Part shown: in pieces, positions 49,480 to 58,951 of the stretch | Position numbering within the stretch: the stretch's first letter is position 1 | How the letters are laid out: every line of letters begins with the position of its first letter | Origin: an uncultured Eubacteriales bacterium | GTDB lineage: Bacteria > Bacillota > Clostridia > Lachnospirales > Lachnospiraceae | Length of the DNA: 64,000 nucleotides | Assembly (NCBI GenBank): GCA_900319795.1 | Contig: ONPU01000008.1 | Coordinates: forward strand, 17,132-81,131 | Direction: 5' to 3' | Notes under the pieces: model-generated | What the model saw: only the letters and a program-made list of their open reading frames with translations | Told to the model about the DNA's origin: nothing | The model's database searches: none | Position numbers and translations under genes: made by a program

Positions 49480-52400
49480 TCACCGTCTCTTCTTCCCGGC
49501 TTTGATGCCGAGGAAGAGGAAGAGTGCCGTAAGAAGTGCCGTAACTGCCGCCGCCGCGTAGATGGCTCCCTGCCACCACGGCAGCACCTTGACGATCCTG
49601 GACGTTGTGCTGATTCCGTTCAGAGTATTGGACTGAGCGAGGGAATACAGCCAGGTCTTAAGGGTATACTGCATCTGCTTCTGGAATTCGGTATCCTTCG
49701 CGATTTCGGCCTTCTTCTCCTCCATCGTTCCGACGGATGTTCCCTGCCAGTTCGGAGCCGATCCGAGCATCGTGCCGCCGCCGGCGTAAACCGTGTCAAG
49801 CCAGTTCATGTAGTAAACGCCGTTGACCATATCGGTGACGTAGCCGCCGAGGAAGCCCCATTCATTTCTCGCGATCTGTTCCAGAGTGCCCTTGTAAGCG
49901 CCGACAAAGGTAGTTCCGCAGCGGTTGAACGCTGTCATGACCGTACCGGTCGCGTTGGTGGACATGACCTTCTGGAAGCAGCGGAGTTCATTTTCACGTC
50001 CTGCCTGCTCGGTCATGAAGGTGGAGATACCCGACCTGTTCAGTTCCTGATGGTTGAACGCGAAGTGCTTGGTCTGTGTAACGAGTCCCTTGGATCCCGC
50101 AGCGTCGCAGAAGTTGTACGCAAAGAGGGAAGTGAGGACCGGATCTTCCGAATAGTATTCGTGGTTTCTCGCGCAGTACGGAGTTCTGTGAAGGTTGATG
50201 CCGGGCGCGATGCAGACGCTTTCCTTTGCCCAGAGCGCGTCCTCTCCGTAGAGTTCCGCTTCCCGTCTGACCAGATCGATGTTCCATGTCGCGGATACCA
50301 CCGGTTCGGTCGGCATGACTGCCATGGAATATCCCGCATACGCGTTTCCTTTTTCCACATAGGTCGGAGCCGCGGCGTCCGCCTTGGTCCAGCGTGTGCC
50401 ATAGCCTGCCACCTGGTCGAACGCGAAACCTAACGGTCCGTCGTTCATGTAGGTTCTCGGAAGCAGGACAGAGTCGATATTTTCCACGTCGTCCGCACAC
50501 CATTCGACGAACTGAATCGCTTCGTCAAGCGTCACCTGCTCGACCAGCTGCTGCCATCTTTCGTCATTGAAGTCCGCGACGCCCGCGAAGTTGCCGTTCT
50601 CGTCGGTTTCGATCATATTGACCAGAAGGAGTCCGTTGTCAGCGCCCCATGTGACGCCTTCGCCGTTCTCGCTCAGCGCGTAAGTGCTGTTGGTCAGGCC
50701 GACCATCATTTCCGCGGTCGGGGTAATGCTTTCGACCGTCTTCCAGCCCTTGGACCAGTCGGAACGTGTTGTGTATTCAGCCGTATCCGGGATCAGCTTG
50801 TTGATGTCCGCTGCCTGAAGGGCATTTTCCACATTGACGGAATAGGTTTCGACATCGGTCTCGCCGAGGTTCCAGACTTTCGCGTTGTCCGCGGAGATGA
50901 CCTCGTCATCATTTACGGAAATAAGACCCGCGTCGGATCCCGTCTTCGCGGCCAGGATGTTGTTCAGAGCGTTGTGTACGCCGTTGCCGATCGCGAAGTA
51001 GTAATCGCCCGCTTCAAGGACCCAGGCACCGACTGTACCGTCTGCCTTTGTGACGGTTTCGTCATAGCTCGCGAAGAGTGCCGGATCGATTTCGACGGAC
51101 ACGGTTTCGCTTGCGCCCGGTTCAAGGACGGATGTCTTTGCGAAGCCCGCCAGCTGGACAGCGGATTTTTCAAGGCCGCCTTCCGTATACGGAGACTGAA
51201 CAAAGAGTTCGACCACGGATTTGCCGGCCACATCGCCGGTATTGGTCACGGTTACCTGCGCTTCGCCGAGTCCGCCGATGTTGACGTTGACGGAATCCAG
51301 CTTCTGCTCAAAGGTCGTATAAGAAGAGCCGTATCCGAACGGATAGGAGACTTCATTTGCGTAACTCCACGCGCTGCCGTTGGAAGAACCTTCCGCGGCG
51401 GAGGCATTTCCCTGACCTAAAATCTCATCTTCGTAACGGGTCTCGTAATATTTGTAACCCTGATAGATGCCTTCCTGTTCCACGACATACCAGTCGGCCT
51501 TGTTGTCGACTGTCAGCTGAGGAATGTCGCCCTGAGCGGAGCCGTTATTGGAATTGTTGGTGTACATATAGAAACCGAAGTTCTGCATTGCCGGCGCGGA
51601 AGCGGAATTGACCGCGTAGGTATCCGGCAGATGTCCGGACGGATTCGCCGCTCCGGAAAGGACGTCGGCCACGCCGAGGAAACCGTAGACACCCGGTTCG
51701 CCCGCCCATACGATCGCGTCGATATCCGGGTCATTTTTCAGCTCTTCGAGTTCCATCGGGTTGTTGGCGTTGATGAGCACGATGACCTTGGTGCTGTGCT
51801 GCTTGGCCAGTTCGATCATATCCTTTTCGTACTGAGAAAGAGCCAGCGGACGCTCGAAGGAGTCGCCTTCGGTACCGTTGAACATCATGACTTCGTAGTC
51901 CGCCGCTTCGGAGCTGTCACGCGTGATCACGCAGACCGCCGCTGTGTCGTCCGCAGAAGCAAGGACGTCATCCGTGTACATGGATGCCGGAAGTTCGCCG
52001 ACGAGATAGACTGCCGGAGCTTCCCATGTCGCTTCAAACGAAGGAACAAGACCGGCGCCCGGGAAGAATGTCTGACGGGTATAGGCAAATGCCTCATCAC
52101 TCGTCAAAAAGCCGATCATCTGCTCGTTCAGCTGGAAACCGCGCGCGAACATCGCGTCGATGAGGCCGAAATCGTCCTGGCCTTCCGCTGCCGAAGCCGT
52201 GGAACCGATCATACCGCCCTTGGCATTGAATACGGAGTTGTGACCCCAGAGAGTGACCTTCTCAGCAGCGCTGTCAAGCGGAAGCGCGGCGTTCGTATTC
52301 TTCAGAAGCGTAGTGCCTTCCGAGCTGATCTGCTCCGCGAGCTCCGCTTTGGCCCCGAGCAGGTCTTCCAGTGACGAAAATTCCGATTCGAAGTAATAGC

Positions 52401-52563
52401 TGTCGCCTTCCTGTTCGCCTGTTTCCTCCAGCTTGTAGCTGACCGTCCCGAGACGCGAGTTGATGAACGCCGCACGCGTCGGAGCGTAGGAAGACGCCAC
52501 CAGTGAAACTGCGCAAAGAGAAGCGGTAATCGCCGCAAGTCCGCGCATCAGACCTTGTTTCAT
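49480..52563 (-). CDS. Membrane-anchored, domain-permuted GH3 beta-glycosidase (copy 1)
   Basis: A 1,027-residue protein. The usual GH3 order is reversed: the C-terminal alpha/beta sandwich comes first (GTTLLKN, VTLWGHNS, DTAAVCVITRDSSEA), then the Fn3-like domain (VSYPFGYGSSYTTFEQ, VTVTNTGDVAGK), and the TIM barrel last (ARNHEYYSEDP, KHFAFNHQE, EWGFLGGYVTDM with nucleophile Asp911). Such permuted GH3s are known from Butyrivibrio and Ruminococcus. A hydrophobic N-terminal segment and a C-terminal helix ending KAGKKRR suggest that both ends are in the membrane with the enzyme outside. GAAGGAGGGAACTT precedes the ATG. The glycan is not known. Confidence 0.88.
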   Translation of the reverse strand: MKQGLMRGLAAITASLCAVSLVASSYAPTRAAFINSRLGTVSYKLEETGEQEGDSYYFESEFSSLEDLLGAKAELAEQISSEGTTLLKNTNAALPLDSAAEKVTLWGHNSVFNAKGGMIGSTASAAEGQDDFGLIDAMFARGFQLNEQMIGFLTSDEAFAYTRQTFFPGAGLVPSFEATWEAPAVYLVGELPASMYTDDVLASADDTAAVCVITRDSSEAADYEVMMFNGTEGDSFERPLALSQYEKDMIELAKQHSTKVIVLINANNPMELEELKNDPDIDAIVWAGEPGVYGFLGVADVLSGAANPSGHLPDTYAVNSASAPAMQNFGFYMYTNNSNNGSAQGDIPQLTVDNKADWYVVEQEGIYQGYKYYETRYEDEILGQGNASAAEGSSNGSAWSYANEVSYPFGYGSSYTTFEQKLDSVNVNIGGLGEAQVTVTNTGDVAGKSVVELFVQSPYTEGGLEKSAVQLAGFAKTSVLEPGASETVSVEIDPALFASYDETVTKADGTVGAWVLEAGDYYFAIGNGVHNALNNILAAKTGSDAGLISVNDDEVISADNAKVWNLGETDVETYSVNVENALQAADINKLIPDTAEYTTRSDWSKGWKTVESITPTAEMMVGLTNSTYALSENGEGVTWGADNGLLLVNMIETDENGNFAGVADFNDERWQQLVEQVTLDEAIQFVEWCADDVENIDSVLLPRTYMNDGPLGFAFDQVAGYGTRWTKADAAAPTYVEKGNAYAGYSMAVMPTEPVVSATWNIDLVRREAELYGEDALWAKESVCIAPGINLHRTPYCARNHEYYSEDPVLTSLFAYNFCDAAGSKGLVTQTKHFAFNHQELNRSGISTFMTEQAGRENELRCFQKVMSTNATGTVMTAFNRCGTTFVGAYKGTLEQIARNEWGFLGGYVTDMVNGVYYMNWLDTVYAGGGTMLGSAPNWQGTSVGTMEEKKAEIAKDTEFQKQMQYTLKTWLYSLAQSNTLNGISTTSRIVKVLPWWQGAIYAAAAVTALLTALFLFLGIKAGKKRR

Positions 52564-52668
52564 AAGTTCCCTCCTTCATAAAGTAGATATTTTGGAAAAT
52601 GCCCCATAAAGGGCGCACTTTCCGATTGCCACTTCTTGCTGATGCTATCTTACCTTCTTTGAAGGAGT

Positions 52669-52716
52669 AAAAAATGCACCGTCCGCGAACTGCTCTTTTG
52701 CGTGCGTGAACGGTGC
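52669..52716 (-). terminator. Terminator after GH78-like gene, overlapping a putative operator
   Basis: GCACCGT and ACGGTGC form the base of the hairpin, followed by ATTTTTT on the minus strand. Inside it lies a diverged copy of the cluster's GCAAAC/GTTCGT half-sites (CGCGAAC 52684-52690, GTGCGTG 52702-52708). Confidence 0.7.
52684..52708. promoter_or_regulatory. Putative operator, site 1 (upstream of GH3 copy 1)
   Basis: CGCGAAC, 11 nt, GTGCGTG. The weakest of four sites sharing the pattern RCRAAC-N10/11-GTTCGT; 120-145 bp upstream of the GH3 start at 52563. Confidence 0.4.
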
Positions 52717-52727
52717 TTCCTCTGTAT

Positions 52728-54662
52728 TCATTCAGCCAGATATTTTCCCATCAGATAGACCGGGCTTGCTCCCCAGGCGTGGCAAAGGCTCTTGCCGAAC
52801 GGATCTCCGTACATCGCGTACTGCTTTGCGCCCTCCACTTTCGGATCGAACTCTTCCCAGATCGTTACGGCTCCGCGCTCGATCATGCCGCCCCAATAGC
52901 TTCTGATCTCCTCTTCGAGCCGCTGCTTCATTCCCAGCTTTCCGAATACGTCTAATTCATAGAATTTGAAATAAGGGGTTGTAATGGCAGGTATTTCCGG
53001 ATTCTCCAATACATGGGAAATGATCTCCCCCGCCTGCTCCCCTTCCGCGAAATCATAGAGAAGCGCGAAAATATTGGGATGACGGGAGACATGCTTTTTC
53101 CCGGATTCATATGAGTCGATATAGGCTCCCTGATCCGGATCCCAGAAGAACGCGTTGATCTTTTCCCTGAGTTTCTCCGCGCAGGCGTCATAGGATTCCG
53201 CTGTCTGAAGAAGGTATCCTCGCTCCGCGTCGCTCACCGGAACCATCTCCGCCATGCGTTCGTCTTCCGGCAAAGGACGGCCGTCAGGCCCGTGAAGAAT
53301 CACGTTCCGGATATCGGACTGTCCGCGGATCGTTTCGGATTCCGCGTGGAGTCCGTCTTCATATGCCAGCGTCCGGGCGCAGTACGCCATCGCCTTCAGC
53401 GCGCGCCAAAGGAGAATCTGCTCCGCGCTGATCGCGCCGACTTTGTCGATATCCGCCCAGTCGATGTAGATCCAGTCCCGTTCGCGAGGAATCAGGAATC
53501 CGTCTTCATTTTTCTGAGAGAGAAGAAGCTCCGTAAGGGCTTCGGCCTTCGGATACATTTCCCTAAGGAACGAACCGTCGCCGTATGTGCGGTGTTCATT
53601 TTCCAAAGCGATCACCGCGAGCAGCGAATAGTCCACGATCGTATTGATGTGCTGCCGAAGCGGCCGGTTGCCGAAGAGCGCTCTCAGAGTCCGCTTATTG
53701 ATCTCCGGGTCGCGGAGAAGATACGGATTGACCGCAAAACTCTGGCACGCGTCGCCGCCCCAGATCCAGCGGTCGCGTTTGATCCCGTCGATGAAGAACA
53801 GGCCTCCGCAAAGCAGATACGTCTCCCTGCAGATGTCCCAGATCTTCTTCAGCTGCGGATCCTTCACCGGGCAATCCGCTTTTACCTCCAGTGGAATCTT
53901 CGTATGGACGGCGCTGATTTCCGCTTCCTCAGGGCTTACATCCGGAAGAAAAATATACCGGAACGCGCGCCTCCTCAGTTTCGGCTGCTCCGCTCCTTCC
54001 CGGAAGTCATCGCGGACAAGTCCGGTTTCTTTATAGTAGCACCACTTAAGATCTGTCGCCTCTTCGGCGGATTCCCCGTAGCAGATCGTAAAGGCCTGCT
54101 CTGCATTTTCTGTATCCGTAAAATGAATCACCGGCCAGCCGTTTACCATACGGCCGAAATCCGCGAGCGTACCGCCTTTGACCGCGTTTACCGATGCCGG
54201 TTCGAGCGCCTCTTCCACATACGGCACTTCATTCGGATCCACGGATTTTTCCGCGAAAAGAGGCGAAGTTCCGACCGGATGCATCTCGGTGAAATCATCC
54301 GCCATCCATGTTTCGTTGCTTTCGATCCGGCCTCCTTCGCTTTCGATAAAAACGGCCGGAAGGCCCGTCCTTGATCCCGCGAATACCTCGATCTTATTGA
54401 CACCGGGATGAAGCGCAATCTTCTGCTCGAAGGGGTATTTTTCTCCATTTACAGCCACATGGCCGACCCCGGACGCGTGCACTTCAAAAATCTCCGGCTC
54501 CTCAAGCTGATAGGTCCGGAAAAAGCGGATGTTCTTCCGCCAGTCGTCCATTTTCCAGAATGCCGGCCAGTCGTAGCCGCGTTCCTCGCGTTCGAAGTTC
54601 TGCTTCATCCCGTGAAACAGTTCCATGTCTCCCGGGTACCAGATCCACACCGGCTGATTCAT
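52728..54662 (-). CDS. GH78-like alpha-L-rhamnosidase family protein (A)
   Basis: A 644-residue protein without a signal peptide, so cytoplasmic. A beta-rich N-terminal part (about 1-270) leads into an (alpha/alpha)6 barrel with the GH78 signature FIDGIKRDRWIWGGDACQS; the Asp and Arg-Asp residues form the catalytic centre region. ERDWIYIDW and TIWEEFDP follow, the latter containing the likely base Glu. It is expected to release a terminal deoxy-sugar such as rhamnose from imported oligosaccharides. GGAGAGGGT precedes the ATG. It follows the amylase gene by 56 bp. Confidence 0.85.
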   Translation of the reverse strand: MNQPVWIWYPGDMELFHGMKQNFEREERGYDWPAFWKMDDWRKNIRFFRTYQLEEPEIFEVHASGVGHVAVNGEKYPFEQKIALHPGVNKIEVFAGSRTGLPAVFIESEGGRIESNETWMADDFTEMHPVGTSPLFAEKSVDPNEVPYVEEALEPASVNAVKGGTLADFGRMVNGWPVIHFTDTENAEQAFTICYGESAEEATDLKWCYYKETGLVRDDFREGAEQPKLRRRAFRYIFLPDVSPEEAEISAVHTKIPLEVKADCPVKDPQLKKIWDICRETYLLCGGLFFIDGIKRDRWIWGGDACQSFAVNPYLLRDPEINKRTLRALFGNRPLRQHINTIVDYSLLAVIALENEHRTYGDGSFLREMYPKAEALTELLLSQKNEDGFLIPRERDWIYIDWADIDKVGAISAEQILLWRALKAMAYCARTLAYEDGLHAESETIRGQSDIRNVILHGPDGRPLPEDERMAEMVPVSDAERGYLLQTAESYDACAEKLREKINAFFWDPDQGAYIDSYESGKKHVSRHPNIFALLYDFAEGEQAGEIISHVLENPEIPAITTPYFKFYELDVFGKLGMKQRLEEEIRSYWGGMIERGAVTIWEEFDPKVEGAKQYAMYGDPFGKSLCHAWGASPVYLMGKYLAE

Positions 54663-54718
54663 ACCCTCTCCTTTTTTCTTTATGAAGCGTTCAAAGAAAA
54701 CGATTCATAATCTGCCTT

Positions 54719-56194
54719 CTACTCATTGATGATCAGGTTCTCAAATGCGTTCTTCCGCACCCAGACAGCCACATTACCGCCTTCCGTACGGAATTCTCCC
54801 CAGCCTTCTTCGTCAATCACGACGCTTTCCTGGCAGTTGCCGATCGCGTCGCAGAATGTCTCATTGGCGTACTGCCCACCCATATACATCCGCTTTGTGC
54901 CGCCTTCCGCGTTTGAAAGGAGTACGGCCAGGCCCGAATCCGGATGTTCCTCATCACCTCTCCGTACCCAGCCAAGCAGGTGTTCATCGTCAAAGTAATC
55001 CTCCTGCTCGCCGTACGCATAGGCATACCTTGTCTTAATCAGTTTGCCGAGATTCGGAACGAGAGGACGGTTCTGAACCGGATTGCCATAGTAATCCGAA
55101 TAAAAGACGCAGGGGATTCCCTCAGCTCTCAGCAGAATCAGCGCATACGCGATCGGCTTAAACCAGTCTTCGATAAAGGACTGAAGGCTCTGACCATACT
55201 GCGTATCGTGATTATCCACGAATGTCACCGCCCGTTCCGGTCTTGCTCCCACCAGAGTGTTGTCGAAGATATGGCGCATGTCATACCCGCCCCCGGCCTG
55301 TGACGCATTGAAGAAGTTATAGTGAAGCGCCACGTCGAAGAGAGACATCTCATTTTCCACAGCATCCAGATAGTTGAGAAGCCTTTCGAGCTCGCCGCTC
55401 CAGTATTCACCGACGGCAGGCAGCTTCTTTCCGGTTTTCTCCCTGATATCCCTGAGCAGATTTCTGTAAAATGAAAAACTGATATGTTTGACAGCGTCCA
55501 GCCTGAAGCCGTCGATTCCGGTTGTGTCCAAATACCACGCAAGCCATTTCTTCGTCTCTTCGATCACTTCCGGGTTGCCCATATCCACGTTCATACCCAT
55601 CAGATAGTCGAAGTTCCCGTTCTCCGGGTCGGTATCGCGTTTCCATCTCTTTCCGGTGAAACGATAGATCCGGTCATCTTCATTTTCACGGTCTTCCGCC
55701 CAGTCCGTACCGGAAAAATGGCGGTGATCCCACACAAAATCGCTGTAGACCCCATTTCTCCCGGGAAATGTAAACTTTGACCAGACCTGAATTTTCTCTT
55801 TGCCGCCCACCTGCAGGTTGCGGTTTTCGGCGGAGTCCGTTACCGCCGTCACTTTCTCAAGCTCATCTCCGCCCATTCTGTGGTCCAGAACGATGTCCGC
55901 CAGAACACGGATTCCATGCTCATGAAATGAGTTGATTGCCTCCAGATATTCTTCCTTTGTCCCGTACTTCGTACGGACTGTCTCCTTCTGGTCAAATTCG
56001 CCCAGATCGTACATATCGTATACGCCATAGCCGACATCATCCTGCGAAATGCCTTTATAAGCAGGCGGCAGCCATACTTCCGTAACTCCTAAAGCCGCCA
56101 GATTTTCGGCCTTGGCCGCACAGCGTTTCCACCACAGACCGTCGTTTGGCAGATACCATTCAAAATACTGCATCATGGTTTCGTTATACTTCAT
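54719..56194 (-). CDS. Cytoplasmic alpha-amylase (GH13)
   Basis: A 491-residue enzyme from the ATG at 56194 (GGAAGGAGGTATGT upstream). The GH13 regions are intact: LADIVLDHRMGGDE, nucleophile Asp in GFRLDAVKHI, acid/base Glu in AVGEYWSGE and the transition-state Asp in FVDNHDTQ. There is no signal peptide, and the opening MMQYFEWYLPNDG matches the E. coli AmyA-type cytoplasmic amylases. It would degrade imported maltodextrins or internal glucans. It lies between the two GH78-like genes on one strand, with a palindrome (56230-56252) upstream. Confidence 0.94.
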   Translation of the reverse strand: MKYNETMMQYFEWYLPNDGLWWKRCAAKAENLAALGVTEVWLPPAYKGISQDDVGYGVYDMYDLGEFDQKETVRTKYGTKEEYLEAINSFHEHGIRVLADIVLDHRMGGDELEKVTAVTDSAENRNLQVGGKEKIQVWSKFTFPGRNGVYSDFVWDHRHFSGTDWAEDRENEDDRIYRFTGKRWKRDTDPENGNFDYLMGMNVDMGNPEVIEETKKWLAWYLDTTGIDGFRLDAVKHISFSFYRNLLRDIREKTGKKLPAVGEYWSGELERLLNYLDAVENEMSLFDVALHYNFFNASQAGGGYDMRHIFDNTLVGARPERAVTFVDNHDTQYGQSLQSFIEDWFKPIAYALILLRAEGIPCVFYSDYYGNPVQNRPLVPNLGKLIKTRYAYAYGEQEDYFDDEHLLGWVRRGDEEHPDSGLAVLLSNAEGGTKRMYMGGQYANETFCDAIGNCQESVVIDEEGWGEFRTEGGNVAVWVRKNAFENLIINE

Positions 56195-56229
56195 ACATAC
56201 CTCCTTCCATGACCGCAGATGTATTACCA

Positions 56230-56252
56230 CATTTGAAAATGATTGTCAAATG
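56230..56252. promoter_or_regulatory. Operator-like inverted repeat upstream of the amylase gene
   Basis: CATTTGA, 9 nt, TCAAATG; 36 bp upstream of the amylase ATG. No matching copy was seen elsewhere in the window. Confidence 0.4.
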
Positions 56253-56276
56253 CGAAACATACAAAACCGGTATCTG

Positions 56277-57896
56277 TCAGATCAGCCCTTTTCGTATAAA
56301 ATAGGCCGGCGTACAGCTCCAGGCGTGGCAGTAACTGTTGATTGCGGCGCCGCCGTACGGGGAGGCTTCCGGATGTGCCGGATCCCATGCCTCAAAGAAG
56401 GTATCGGCCCCGTAGTCCACCATGCTGCCCCAATATGCCAGAATGTGCTCCCGGGCCTCATCCTTCAGTCCGGAGCGGAGCATCGCGGCCACATAATAGT
56501 GGTGCATATACGGCGTCAGCATCGGGCAGCCTGAAGCATCTATGGACTGCTCCTGTCCGCCGAGGGCATCCCGGACCTTCTTCATCAGCCGGTTCGCCTC
56601 CTCCGGCTTGAGGATGTCCGCCAGCACCATCCAGATCTGGCTTGCCGGTGAAACCTGGCCATCCGAAACGAAGAGCTCCCGCTCCGCGTCCCAGAACATG
56701 GCCAGCGCGCCTTTTTTCAGAAGTTCCAGCTGCTCCATCAGATAATTTGCCTGGGACCAGTCATTCTTTCTTCTGGCAAGTCTCCTGCCGTAACGGAGCG
56801 CGAAGATCAGCACCGCCTGTGCCGCCGCCCTCTTATTGAGGCCTTCCGTCCAGTCGATGAAGGCGTCCTTAGCAGCATCCTCGGTAATCACAAGACCTTC
56901 CGGAGTCCGCTCACATTTCCTGAGCGACATTTCAATCTGCTGCATCGCGACATCATAGAGCTCGTTCAGCGTTTCCTCATCATCGGTCTCGGACAGATAT
57001 TCTTCCAGAGCCACCGTATAGAAAAGGGAATAGTCGAAAAGATAGGTGTCGTCCGCCTGGACCGTCGGCTCCGTGAACACGCAGGCGCTCACGCGACCGT
57101 CCGGAAAACGGCTCCCTCCGAAAAGATAGAGGCAGCGTCTCACGAGATCCATGTTCCGGAAGCTCACGTAATTCGTCAGCGCCTGAAGCCTCAGGTCTCC
57201 CATCCAGAGGCGGCGGTCCCGCTTCGGGCCGTCCTCGAATACATCCTGCATGCAGTTGGCAAGGGTTCGCAGCGCGACCTCGTCAATCCGGCCAAACCGG
57301 TCGGCCTCATCAGCGGATAAAGCGCTGCCGGATCCGTCAAAGGTCCACGGCTTTATCTTTCCTACATCCGCCGAAGTTTCCGTCAGGCACTCCGCGTGCT
57401 TTACGACCAGCTTATACTTCGGAGAAGTATCCATCATCGTGATCTTCAGGTAGCGGAACGCATAGCGGCGCGGCAGCTTCAGCTGGGCCGGCAGGACATC
57501 CACATGTATATATTCCTCCTGCATCCAGCTTCGGGAGACCCAGCCGTCGTAGTCTTCCGTATTTTCACTGAGCTCGCTGATCTGCTCGGCGAACTTCAGC
57601 TTGAGGAAGGCCGGAGCGTCCGGATGGCTGCCCGTATAGGACAGATCCAGCGTCAGATATCCCACCAGATGCGTGCCGAAATCCAGACAGAGGTTCTCGC
57701 CCTTGCCCATTGCCAGATGCGGCACCTTGTGCAGCACGACCTCTTCTTTTTCCGGGCTGTAGCGTTCTTTCAGCTTGAAACCGCCCACCGGCTCCTTCAC
57801 ATGGTGGTGCAGCGGCTGTACGAGCTCCGCTGCCCGGTCCAGAAGCCTCGCGTTATTCAGCGGGTGAAAATCCTCAATAATGCTGATGAGTGCCAT
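56277..57896 (-). CDS. GH78-like six-hairpin glycosidase (B)
   Basis: A 539-residue cytoplasmic protein. An N-terminal beta domain (about 1-180; GENLCLDFGTHLVGYLTLDL) precedes the (alpha/alpha)6 barrel with the GH78-type motif EDGPKRDRRLWMGDLRLQAL and a later TFFEAWDP that could supply the base Glu. It is shorter than classical rhamnosidases and diverged from the neighbour at 52728, so the exact sugar is open. GAAGGAGAACGAT precedes the ATG. A cluster operator (58054-58083) lies 160 bp upstream. Confidence 0.8.
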   Translation of the reverse strand: MALISIIEDFHPLNNARLLDRAAELVQPLHHHVKEPVGGFKLKERYSPEKEEVVLHKVPHLAMGKGENLCLDFGTHLVGYLTLDLSYTGSHPDAPAFLKLKFAEQISELSENTEDYDGWVSRSWMQEEYIHVDVLPAQLKLPRRYAFRYLKITMMDTSPKYKLVVKHAECLTETSADVGKIKPWTFDGSGSALSADEADRFGRIDEVALRTLANCMQDVFEDGPKRDRRLWMGDLRLQALTNYVSFRNMDLVRRCLYLFGGSRFPDGRVSACVFTEPTVQADDTYLFDYSLFYTVALEEYLSETDDEETLNELYDVAMQQIEMSLRKCERTPEGLVITEDAAKDAFIDWTEGLNKRAAAQAVLIFALRYGRRLARRKNDWSQANYLMEQLELLKKGALAMFWDAERELFVSDGQVSPASQIWMVLADILKPEEANRLMKKVRDALGGQEQSIDASGCPMLTPYMHHYYVAAMLRSGLKDEAREHILAYWGSMVDYGADTFFEAWDPAHPEASPYGGAAINSYCHAWSCTPAYFIRKGLI

Positions 57897-58177
57897 ATCG
57901 TTCTCCTTCTTTGATCTTGCAATTGGCTTGATGCCTTAATACCCTCTCCGGTACTTCACAGTCTAATCTATTATGACATTCTTAACTTTATAGCCTGTTC
58001 TAAAAACCATACATCATTTATTGTAAAGTATTTTCAAAGAAAACATGCCGGAATACGCAAACGGTAACTTCCGGTTCGCAAAATTCAATTTTATCAGAAA
58101 AGAAAATGTGTGTCTTCTGTGCTTTTTTTCCTGATATGATCCCAATATAAAGATCTCATGGAAAAGGAGTAACTAAG
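57897..58177. other. Divergent promoter region
   Basis: 281 bp between the GH78-like gene B (minus) and the secreted-protein gene (plus). It is AT-rich and holds the operator-like site at 58054-58083. A possible -10 element TATGAT lies at 58135-58140 for the plus-strand gene, without a convincing -35. Confidence 0.4.
58054..58083. promoter_or_regulatory. Putative operator, site 2
   Basis: TACGCAAACGG, TAACTTCCG, GTTCGCAAAA: half-sites GCAAAC and GTTCGC 11 nt apart. It lies between the divergent GH78-like gene B and the gene at 58178, so it could serve both. Confidence 0.5.
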
Positions 58178-58906
58178 ATGAAAAGAATAGTTTTAGCAGC
58201 AGTACTTTCCTGTATACTCGCCCTCACTTTCACAATGACCGCATTTGCGGATGACGGACAGAACCCGGTCATGAATTTCATAGGACGTTATGGCGAAAAC
58301 AGAGCCACGATTGATGTATCCGCGGAGGGTGATGCCGATGCGAAGATTCACGTCACCTGGGGCTCCAGTGCCTGGCAGACAGCAGAGTGGGACATGAGCG
58401 GAACCTTTGATGAAAAAACGCTCACTGTTACATATGATAACTGCGTAAAAAAGGTGATTACCTTTGAGGATGAAACTTCCGCCACAGAGGAGGTCGCATA
58501 CGAGAACGGCAAAGGAAGCTTTACCTTCTCAGAAGACGGCACGCTCACCTGGGACGATCAGGAGGAACATATCGCCGACGGCACTGTGTTTACCTATACA
58601 AATTACACGGAGTCCGAAAACAGCGTTACGAAGTCCGAAAAACTGATCGGTGGCTGGGAGATCGCCGAAGATCAGACCATAACCGATGAGATTCGTGATC
58701 TGTTTCAGAAGGGCATGGAAATGAGTCAGGATGAAACGGCAAAAGCCTATATGCCGGTATCCTATCTCGGACATCAGCTTGTCGCGGGCCTGAATCATGC
58801 CATCCTGTGCAAATCCCCGGAAGGCTGGGCAATCGTCTATCTCTATCAGGACTTGAATGACAATGTGTCTGTCATTAAGATCGATCAACTGACTCTCGGA
58901 ATATGA
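58178..58906 (+). CDS. Secreted protein of unknown function
   Basis: A 242-residue protein with a typical signal peptide (MKRIVLAAVLSCILALTF to TAFADD). The mature part is rich in beta-forming, acidic and aromatic residues (ITFEDETSATEEVAYENGKG, LTWDDQEEHIADGTVFTYTN), like small lipocalin- or beta-barrel-type exported proteins; I do not recognise a family. AAAAGGAGTAACTAAG precedes the ATG. It is the only plus-strand gene in the glycoside cluster and shares an upstream region with GH78-like gene B. Confidence 0.75.
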   Translation: MKRIVLAAVLSCILALTFTMTAFADDGQNPVMNFIGRYGENRATIDVSAEGDADAKIHVTWGSSAWQTAEWDMSGTFDEKTLTVTYDNCVKKVITFEDETSATEEVAYENGKGSFTFSEDGTLTWDDQEEHIADGTVFTYTNYTESENSVTKSEKLIGGWEIAEDQTITDEIRDLFQKGMEMSQDETAKAYMPVSYLGHQLVAGLNHAILCKSPEGWAIVYLYQDLNDNVSVIKIDQLTLGI

Positions 58907-58951
58907 ATAAGACGAAACTCTCTTCCAATATCTATAAAGTTCAGTACCTGA